Origin: JANJUB01 sp040081075
Lineage (GTDB): Bacteria; Armatimonadota; Fimbriimonadia; Fimbriimonadales; Fimbriimonadaceae
Reading direction: 5' to 3'
DNA: 15,211 bases
NCBI GenBank assembly: GCA_040081075.1
Contig: JBEBHJ010000074.1
Span: 1-15,211 of the forward strand
The notes below the pieces were generated by a model. The model was not told the origin of the DNA. It saw nothing but the letters and a program-made list of their open reading frames with translations, and searched no databases. This document shows positions 1 through 5,892 of this stretch, in pieces. Within the stretch, counting starts at the first letter, position 1, and each line of letters starts with the position of its first letter. The translations under genes were made by a program, and so were the position numbers.

Positions 1-411
1 ACCGGGGTCGAGCTGGGCGACTCGCACCAGGAGCTGACGCCGAACGACACGATGCCGGAGATCCTTTGTGGAGTGGCGACGCTGAACGCGCAGCCGCCGC
101 TGCAGGCGCAGGTGTTCGCCGACATCGTGGGGAACATGGTCGACCAACAGCTGATGAACCAGTACCCGATGGGGTTCGAGGTGTTCGCCTTCAAGGGCCA
201 GCAGGTCGAGCACTTCATCCTGCGCGGCACCATCCCGTTCCCGATCGACGACCTGGTGCGCGCGATCGCGGCTCGCGGCCCGGCGGACGCGGTGGCGTTG
301 CGGTATCCGGGCGTGGCCGAGGTGGACGGGGAGTCGCATCGCGCGGTGTTCTGCGCGGTGGAGTGCGCGGGGCGGAGACACGACCGGGTGGTGGCGCTGA
401 AGTTGCGATGA
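1..411 (+). CDS. 3' end of an unrecognised protein gene (5' partial), very high GC
   Basis: The frame is open from base 1 and ends with TGA at 409-411. About 136 residues are visible; an internal ATG at 52 is only a possible start. I do not recognise the family. The visible product looks soluble, with no membrane segment, a mixed alpha/beta appearance, two cysteines in the C-terminal FCAVEC stretch and a basic end. Coding status is well supported because third codon positions are overwhelmingly G or C (runs such as ctg cgc ggc acc atc ccg ttc ccg), whereas all later genes in the window use third positions far more evenly. The next open frame begins at 408 and overlaps the stop as ATGA, which would normally suggest an operon. 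The composition difference makes transfer, or an assembly join just downstream, equally possible. Confidence 0.6.
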   Translation, partial: TGVELGDSHQELTPNDTMPEILCGVATLNAQPPLQAQVFADIVGNMVDQQLMNQYPMGFEVFAFKGQQVEHFILRGTIPFPIDDLVRAIAARGPADAVALRYPGVAEVDGESHRAVFCAVECAGRRHDRVVALKLR

Positions 412-1403
412 TCGGCAATGTCGGCAGCAACGGTCACGGCCGCGGTGCTTATGTTGCTGGCGTCGACTCGGGAGCCGCAACCCCCGAGTCGCCTGCAACC
501 GAATCGGAGAGCTTGCTAAATCCCGTGGAAGGAGTTGAGGATCCCACTCTGCAATCACGGAAGTCGGAGCCGGCAAGTCACGCTGCTGACGCAGGTGTTC
601 AAGTGAACAATATGGCAACAAATCCACGGTGGTCCGATAAAGCGGAAGCAAAACCGAGGCGCGGCGATCCCGGGGGAAGCGGGTCTGTCTCATTCAGCTC
701 GGCAAGAAACAGCGGACCTCTGACTTCGGTAGACGCGAGCCTCAATCCCCAACTCATTCGAACCGGCTCGATCACCATCCGGGTGAGGTCCGCTCAAGAC
801 GCCATGAACCAAGCGATCGGCATTGCAAAGAGCATGGGCGGCTACCATGAGGCGAGCCATCATTCGGCGGGCAAAGGTTACGATGCACAAGCCGATGTCA
901 CTATCCGTGTCCCGGTCACCCGTTTCGATCGTGCTCTAACCGCCTTGCGCGAATTGGGTGAGGTTACCGATGATTCAAGCGAATCCCAGGATGTCACCGC
1001 CGAAATCGCCGATGTCGGAGCTCGCCTCAAGGTGATGCGCGCGGAGGAAGAGTCTTATGTAACCATGCTGCGATCCGGTCGTAAGGTTGGTGAGATTTTA
1101 GAAATCAAGGATCGCCTGAGCACGGTTCGCCAAGAGATTGAAAGCCTGACAGCGCAACAGAAAGCGCTTAAAAATCAGTCTAGCTACTCCACGATTTCTT
1201 GTAGCTTCACTCAAAGGCCCCGAGCCGAAGTAAAGGCTGAGCCGACCAACTGGATCGAAGACGCTTGGGCCAACGGAGCGAATGGTGCCAAGAGCCTGGG
1301 GCGAGCCATCGCTACGTTTGGAATCTTTGCATTGTCATATGCGCCTTTCTGGCTTCCGGTCGTCCTATTGGGATGGTTCTTGAGTCGACGGCGATCTGCC
1401 TGA
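408..1403 (+). CDS. DUF4349 domain membrane protein, N-terminus probably frameshifted
   Basis: The protein has 331 residues if read from the ATG at 408. Residues about 118-267 fit DUF4349: a conserved opening strand (RTGSITIRV), a two-layer alpha/beta part, then a long coiled-coil-like helix about 203-255 and a closing strand (YSTISCSF). A membrane helix at about 301-324 is followed by RRRS, which puts the domain outside the cytoplasm. Residues 20-115 are a low-complexity Ser/Pro/Glu linker. DUF4349 proteins normally have a lipoprotein or secretory signal, but this frame has none. One is found in the frame starting at ATG 418 (MSAATVTAAVLMLLA) and would join the DUF4349 frame through a Cys codon if one G were added after base 463. 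The true start is therefore uncertain. The function of the family is unknown. The 3' end overlaps the mntH end by 39 bp, tail to tail. Confidence 0.75.
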   Translation: MIGNVGSNGHGRGAYVAGVDSGAATPESPATESESLLNPVEGVEDPTLQSRKSEPASHAADAGVQVNNMATNPRWSDKAEAKPRRGDPGGSGSVSFSSARNSGPLTSVDASLNPQLIRTGSITIRVRSAQDAMNQAIGIAKSMGGYHEASHHSAGKGYDAQADVTIRVPVTRFDRALTALRELGEVTDDSSESQDVTAEIADVGARLKVMRAEEESYVTMLRSGRKVGEILEIKDRLSTVRQEIESLTAQQKALKNQSSYSTISCSFTQRPRAEVKAEPTNWIEDAWANGANGAKSLGRAIATFGIFALSYAPFWLPVVLLGWFLSRRRSA

Positions 1404-2801
1404 TTTTTCCTCGTAGCCAAACTTAACCCAAGCCGCAAAGCCAGCAACAATGGCACCAAGGAGTCCGACTGCCATCCAGCCGGGCGGAGCAAATGGGTTG
1501 GTCGGATAGCCAAACACTTTGTCGTTTAAGGTAGCCGCCAACGCATAAACATTGAGGCTCGCCACCAGCATGCAAATGGTGTAACCGACCGTCGTCAGCC
1601 ACGTGGGACTGACGAATTCCCCCATCAGTTTCCGGTTGCTGGTAAGCATAATCAGCGGAAAGATTGCGAACGAAAGCTGTGCGGACAAAACGATTTGTGA
1701 AACGACCAGCATCTGCACCGTATGCGCGCCCCCTGTGTAAATGATGACGAAAAGAGCAGGGACGATAGCGAGTAAGCGAGTTACGAGGCGGCGAATCCAT
1801 GGCTTTACCTTGATCTGGAGGAACCCTTCCATCACGACTTGACCGGCGAGGGTTCCGGTTATTGTGCTGGATTGACCAGAACACAGGAGTGCAACTGCAA
1901 ATGCGGTTGCGGCCGCTCCGCCAAGCGCTCCTTGCAGGAGTTTATGTCCCTGCTCGAGTTCATTGACTGGGAACTTAAAAACCGCCGCCGCCAATATCAA
2001 AATCGAGGCATTGACGAAGAATGCAAGGCTCAGCGCAACGATCGTATCGGCCGTATTGAACTTGATCGCCTGCTTGAGATCGGCGAATTTCCTTGTTTGA
2101 ACGACGGCGGAGTGAAGATAGAGGTTGTGGGGCATAACGGTGGCTCCGAGAATCCCAAGCGAGATCAACAAGGCATTCGTATCCGGCATCGAAGGAATGA
2201 GCATGCCCGCCGTTGCCGCGGCAATGTCTGGCTTTGCTATAAACATTTGAAAGGCAAAGCATACGCCGATTGTTCCTACCAACGTGATAACAATCGCTTC
2301 AATGAGACGGAACCCAAATTTCATGAGAGCGAGCAAGATTAACACGTCGGCACCCGTGAGCAAAACCCCCCAAACCAAGTCGAGCCCGATCAACAGCTTC
2401 AAGGCGACGGCTGACCCGATAACTTCGGCTAAATCGGTGGCGATGATAGCGATTTCTGCCAGAAACCAAAGCGCGATAGCCGCGGGTTTCTTGTATTGTG
2501 TGCGGCATGCGCTCGCAAGGTCCAAACCCGTCACCAAACCGAGCCGAGCACAAAGGACTTGCAACACCTGAGCCATGAGGTTCGATAGCAATATCACCCA
2601 GAGCAGCTTGTAGCCATATTGCGATCCTCCGGCCATGTCGGTGCCCCAATTGCCGGGGTCCATGTATCCTACGGACACCAGGAAGGCGGGCCCGCCAAAG
2701 GTGAAGAGTCGTTTAATGAAGGAGCTGTTGGGCGAAACATTGACGGTTCCCGCAACTTCTCCCAGGCTTTGCATTTCGACATTCTTGGCCAGCATGCACA
2801 T
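1365..2801 (-). CDS. mntH: NRAMP family Mn2+/Fe2+ transporter MntH
   Basis: This is a 478-residue proton-coupled divalent metal importer of the inner membrane. Counting from a GTG at 2804 just before the chosen ATG, the first-helix metal motif DPGN is at residues 49-52 (inside SVGYMDPGNWGTD). The sixth-helix motif MPHN is at 224-227, followed by LYLHSAVVQTR. These are the family signatures whose Asp, Asn and Met coordinate the metal. About eleven hydrophobic segments and the full family length are present. The start is unsure: GTG 2804, ATG 2801, ATG 2795 and ATG 2774 are all in frame and none has a good ribosome site. The N-terminal 30 residues are not conserved. A 26-bp palindrome lies 22 bp upstream, as expected for a metal-dependent repressor of the MntR/DtxR or Fur type. 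Mn2+ is favoured over Fe2+ by family, but the sequence does not decide it. Confidence 0.95.
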   Translation of the reverse strand: MCMLAKNVEMQSLGEVAGTVNVSPNSSFIKRLFTFGGPAFLVSVGYMDPGNWGTDMAGGSQYGYKLLWVILLSNLMAQVLQVLCARLGLVTGLDLASACRTQYKKPAAIALWFLAEIAIIATDLAEVIGSAVALKLLIGLDLVWGVLLTGADVLILLALMKFGFRLIEAIVITLVGTIGVCFAFQMFIAKPDIAAATAGMLIPSMPDTNALLISLGILGATVMPHNLYLHSAVVQTRKFADLKQAIKFNTADTIVALSLAFFVNASILILAAAVFKFPVNELEQGHKLLQGALGGAAATAFAVALLCSGQSSTITGTLAGQVVMEGFLQIKVKPWIRRLVTRLLAIVPALFVIIYTGGAHTVQMLVVSQIVLSAQLSFAIFPLIMLTSNRKLMGEFVSPTWLTTVGYTICMLVASLNVYALAATLNDKVFGYPTNPFAPPGWMAVGLLGAIVAGFAAWVKFGYEEKSGRSPSTQEPSQ

Positions 2802-2822
2802 CACTATACCGCCGATTTACAA

Positions 2823-2848
2823 AAAAGTGTAGCCATGGTTACACTTTT
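2823..2848. promoter_or_regulatory. 26-bp palindrome between mntH and the BNR gene, candidate metal-repressor operator
   Basis: Perfect 9-bp arms, AAAAGTGTA (2823-2831) and TACACTTTT (2840-2848), surround an 8-bp core. The core contains the palindrome CCATGG, so only one base pair of the 26-bp element is asymmetric. It sits in the 64-bp gap between divergent starts. On the plus strand, TTTACA (2816-2821) and TACACT (2840-2845), 18 bp apart, could form a promoter overlapped by the element. The mirror TACACT on the minus strand could serve mntH. Place, length and symmetry fit an MntR/DtxR- or Fur-type operator. The exact regulator is inference, since none is encoded in the window. Confidence 0.6.
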
Positions 2849-2865
2849 GATTCTAAAGAGGAACC

Positions 2866-4134
2866 GTGTGCCACAATGAACTTACAATGCGGGGAATTTT
2901 GATCGGCTTGATGGCTGGGCTCTGGTTTTGCGCACTCGCGCAAAACCAGATGGTAGCGGGCGATGGCGTAACTCTGATGTACAATCAGCCGAGCGCCGTT
3001 CACTACCAAGGCACCAAGAGCAAGACCTACTTTGGCTGGATAAATTCGTTGGGGGAGACCTACTTGAGGTCATACGACCACGACGCACAGGCGTTTGATG
3101 GCGCGACAAAGATTCGAACTTGGACGGGGCCGGATGATCATGCCGCTCCCGCGTTGCACGTAGTTCAGCATGGCCCGAGAGCCGGGACCCTTCTTGTTGC
3201 AAGTGCCTTCCATAGTTCGCCTTTGACAGTTCAGCGTGGACTTGCACCTGAGGGAACGGCGATGAGCATCGCCTCAACCATTAGCAGCCGTCCTAACACG
3301 TATCCTCGCTTCGCCGAGACGGCTGACGGCACGATTTTTCTGTTTACACGCGGACACCCGAACCCTAACGCCTCAACCCGCGGCTTGGTTCACATGTACA
3401 AGTCAATCGATGGCGGAGTGACCTGGACGGGGCCAAAGACGATTGTGACCTGGAACCTAAACACCTTCGTGTATGCCGGGCCGGTTCGTAGTTTTGGCAC
3501 CAAGATCGGTTTTGCATTTGGCATCTACGATTCGGTCGCCCAGAACTATCGGTCGGAGGTTTATTACATTGAATCCACAGACGGCGGGGCGACTTGGAAA
3601 ACTCCTTTGGGAGCCGCGGCCACGAATTCGATTGGAGCGAATATCGCGCCAATCCGCAGATGTCCTTGGGGAGGCCGAACACGCGTCTGGGACTTGATTT
3701 ACGATTCCCAAGGGCGGCCCTCTATCGCCCACGTTGAATATCCCACCGAGTACAGCCCGATTCCTAATAGTTCTTTTTGTAACGGCATTGTCACGCAGTT
3801 CAAGGGAGGCTACTGGGCATCGCGGATGGTGAGCCCGATATCCATGAACTACTATCCCGGTGGACTAGTCTTCGACGCATCGAATCCATTCCGCATCTTC
3901 GCCACCATCCCGGCCGGTTTGACGGGTTCGGACTTAGTGATTTACGACTCACTGAACCAGGGAAGCTCCTGGACCCGCGGCCAAACCGTGGCCACGGGCG
4001 GATTCAATGTGCGCCCCCAAGCGGTGGCGAATGCTGCGCCTGATTTGAGAATAACCTGGCTAGATTCGCGCAGCTACACGGAGTATCGGTCGTTTGATAC
4101 GAGCGTTATGGCGCACCTTGGGATATTGCCTTAA
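2866..4134 (+). CDS. Secreted BNR/Asp-box beta-propeller protein (BNR_4-like)
   Basis: The GTG at 2866 follows AGAGGA at good spacing. ATG 2887 is the alternative start and begins directly at the signal peptide. A hydrophobic signal segment (residues about 9-26, ending CALAQ) predicts export. Two clear Asp boxes are visible, SIDGGVTW at 180-187 and STDGGATW at 237-244, with a degenerate third (QGSSW) near 365-369. They mark beta-hairpin turns of a sialidase-type propeller. DDHAAPAL at 90-97 resembles the BNR_4 family, which includes ulvan-lyase-like and other polysaccharide-active proteins. No catalytic residues can be assigned, so the substrate is unknown: glycan cleavage, glycan binding or a plain propeller are all possible. 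It converges on a GH172-family gene, which hints at a carbohydrate role. It also shares a short divergent regulatory region with mntH. Confidence 0.75.
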   Translation: MCHNELTMRGILIGLMAGLWFCALAQNQMVAGDGVTLMYNQPSAVHYQGTKSKTYFGWINSLGETYLRSYDHDAQAFDGATKIRTWTGPDDHAAPALHVVQHGPRAGTLLVASAFHSSPLTVQRGLAPEGTAMSIASTISSRPNTYPRFAETADGTIFLFTRGHPNPNASTRGLVHMYKSIDGGVTWTGPKTIVTWNLNTFVYAGPVRSFGTKIGFAFGIYDSVAQNYRSEVYYIESTDGGATWKTPLGAAATNSIGANIAPIRRCPWGGRTRVWDLIYDSQGRPSIAHVEYPTEYSPIPNSSFCNGIVTQFKGGYWASRMVSPISMNYYPGGLVFDASNPFRIFATIPAGLTGSDLVIYDSLNQGSSWTRGQTVATGGFNVRPQAVANAAPDLRITWLDSRSYTEYRSFDTSVMAHLGILP

Positions 4135-4161
4135 CTCCAACGTGCGTTACATGTTTGGGCA

Positions 4162-5763
4162 CTACCCATGGAGCACCGGCTTCGACATCCAGTCCTTATC
4201 TTTATCCCAACCCATTTCCTTCACCCTCGGTCGTCGCTCTCTGAGCCTTAGCGATTCGATTCCCAATAGATATCCGGCTGACTTTGGATTCTTACCTGTG
4301 CACTTGAGCCGGAGAATATACGACCCCGGAGTGGGCCAGAAATCTATCAAGTGGAACTCATGGTTAAGCACGTTCTCGGAGTACGTATCAAGTGGGCCGC
4401 CGAGTTTGACCTCCTTGCCGCCAAACACTAGGTAAGGTTGGTAAGTCCCGAAGTCGTATGAGGTGGTCATGTTTAGCACGAGCCTCAGCGGCTCCTTTTC
4501 TTTTATCTCAAATGGCACCTCGATCCAAGCTCCCGCTTGGGATTGGGGCATATAGAGGGTTTGGGGTCCGTCGTAAAGATTGAGGTGCTGTTGCTCAATG
4601 TTGCCGATGCCATGGTTCGCAGTTTTAGCTGAAGCAACTACACGCTCAATGTTCGGCAGTTTGCGATTCTCAGGTGCTCGGGCTGTGAATGTAGATGGCC
4701 CCTGTTGGTACCAGAACGCTACGCTCGAAAAATCGTCCTCGCGCTCGTTCCAACTCATCGCGCGGTTTTCCTTGTTCTCGTCGGCGCCAATCCAACCCCA
4801 ATGTTCTAGGGTGACTTTGAGGCCCTTCTGAAACACAATCGGATCGTTGAGGTGCCAGCGATATGCACTGGTGTGACCGCCCACAATGCCCCACTGATCA
4901 AAGTAGGGCGTCCCGGCATAAGGGGTTGAAGTGGTTTGAAGTCCCCAGGCGCTGAGGAAGTAGTCCTCTGTTCCAGATCCCCAAATGGATGGCTCTTTCT
5001 CGCCGTCAATGTAAATCTTCTCGTCGCCTTCACCAAACCAGGAGGGGCTGCGGCTTCGCACCGCTAGGACGGTGCCGACATAGTGACCCTTGCCGGTTGT
5101 ATCAAGGATCGTGTAATCCTTGCCGTCCTCTACCGGATATTCCTGTCTATACTGAGCATAAAAGTAGGGTGTTTCTTTGGGGAGCGACTCGAGCTTTATC
5201 CAATCAATATTGTAGTAGAGTAAGTTTATCGGCTTCCGGCTCTGATTTACGATCTCGATTTTGGCGGATTTTTGGAAAGGCATTCTCCAAAAACAGTTAT
5301 AGCTATCCGCATCTTCAACGACCACAGGAATGCTGATGACTTGGCTGCGCCGGCCAAAGCAATTGGCGAAGAAGTCGCCAACGGGAGCTTCGACTGCCGG
5401 TTTGCGATTCCCATCGTAATAAATGCGAAGCAACATTTCCTGATGGTTCGCGCTGCCCTCTTTGGCCCAATCTTGAGGCTCGGGACCGAGGAACGTCAGC
5501 CACATGTGTGTGATAACGCCTGGACCTTTGCGATCCATGAGAATATGGGTTGCGCCAGGTGCGACTCGGAAGTTGTCGTGATTACTGTGCTCCAACAAAT
5601 CTCCCGTGGGGCGCGCATCGCGGTCATACTTTCCGTCAAGGCCGCCCCTAAAAGTGGAGGTTTCTCGCATGCTCTTGCCCTGCATCGGCGTTGCGAGGGA
5701 GCCGAGGAGAGGGTCGCTCTTGGATTGACCAATCAAGAGGGTCGCGATCAGTGTTGCGATCAT
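4162..5763 (-). CDS. DUF2961 family protein, GH172-type glycoside hydrolase
   Basis: The protein has 533 residues and matches the DUF2961/GH172 family, whose characterised members act on fructofuranosides and arabinofuranosides (difructose dianhydride I synthase/hydrolase, alpha-D-fructofuranosidase). Visible signatures are RGGLDGKYDRDA (about 39-50), GPGVITHMWLTF (80-91), PVGDFF (127-132), SWFGEGDEKIYIDGE (241-255) and WGSGTEDYF (261-269). E245 and E266 are 21 residues apart, the same spacing I recall for the catalytic pair of the bifidobacterial alpha-fructofuranosidase (E270/E291), so the active site looks intact. A second jelly-roll-like region runs to about residue 508. The N-terminus (MIATLIATLLIGQS) is a short hydrophobic signal without a positive charge, so export is likely but not certain. 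No ribosome site is visible before the ATG. The substrate is unknown. Confidence 0.85.
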   Translation of the reverse strand: MIATLIATLLIGQSKSDPLLGSLATPMQGKSMRETSTFRGGLDGKYDRDARPTGDLLEHSNHDNFRVAPGATHILMDRKGPGVITHMWLTFLGPEPQDWAKEGSANHQEMLLRIYYDGNRKPAVEAPVGDFFANCFGRRSQVISIPVVVEDADSYNCFWRMPFQKSAKIEIVNQSRKPINLLYYNIDWIKLESLPKETPYFYAQYRQEYPVEDGKDYTILDTTGKGHYVGTVLAVRSRSPSWFGEGDEKIYIDGEKEPSIWGSGTEDYFLSAWGLQTTSTPYAGTPYFDQWGIVGGHTSAYRWHLNDPIVFQKGLKVTLEHWGWIGADENKENRAMSWNEREDDFSSVAFWYQQGPSTFTARAPENRKLPNIERVVASAKTANHGIGNIEQQHLNLYDGPQTLYMPQSQAGAWIEVPFEIKEKEPLRLVLNMTTSYDFGTYQPYLVFGGKEVKLGGPLDTYSENVLNHEFHLIDFWPTPGSYILRLKCTGKNPKSAGYLLGIESLRLRERRPRVKEMGWDKDKDWMSKPVLHG

Positions 5764-5820
5764 TTTGTTATGTTAGCCAATTGGATGTGTTGCACGCGAG
5801 TTGGGCCGGGTGGCTCAGTC

Positions 5821-5849
5821 CTGAACGGCAATAGTTCAGATGTCATAAT
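5821..5849 (+). promoter_or_regulatory. Candidate thrS promoter
   Basis: CTGAAC (5821-5826) and CATAAT (5844-5849) are separated by exactly 17 bp. The -10 matches 5 of 6 consensus positions and the -35 matches 3 of 6. CTGAAC also pairs with GTTCAG at 5834-5839, so the spacer contains an inverted repeat that could be an operator. Predicted transcription would start near 5856, leaving a leader of about 35 nt. Confidence 0.4.
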
Positions 5850-5855
5850 CTCTCT

Positions 5856-5879
5856 TGACAACAATTAATCCCATTGTCA
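5856..5879. repeat. Inverted repeat TGACAA/TTGTCA in the thrS leader
   Basis: TGACAA (5856-5861) and TTGTCA (5874-5879) form a 6-bp inverted repeat with a 12-nt AT-rich centre, directly before the GGAAGG ribosome site at 5881-5886. It could be an RNA hairpin next to the ribosome site or a protein-binding site. The arms are short, so chance is a fair alternative. Confidence 0.3.
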
Positions 5880-5892
5880 GGGAAGGAAATCC

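Noticed and set aside
66..407. Upstream extension of the DUF4349 frame to an ATG at 66
   Set aside because: These bases are coding in another phase with saturated GC3; the extension gives an Arg/Gly-rich product typical of a shadow frame in high-GC DNA.
1839..2342. 167-residue open frame antisense to mntH
   Set aside because: Shadow of mntH; Arg/Cys-rich, no start signal and no recognisable fold.
5803..5850. tRNA-like opening (GGGTGGCTCAGTCC) with a later GTTCAGAT
   Set aside because: Too short and no acceptor or anticodon stem can be formed; the same bases make a better promoter.
5272..5868. 198-residue open frame antisense to the GH172 gene
   Set aside because: Lies opposite well-conserved GH172 motifs and resembles no family.
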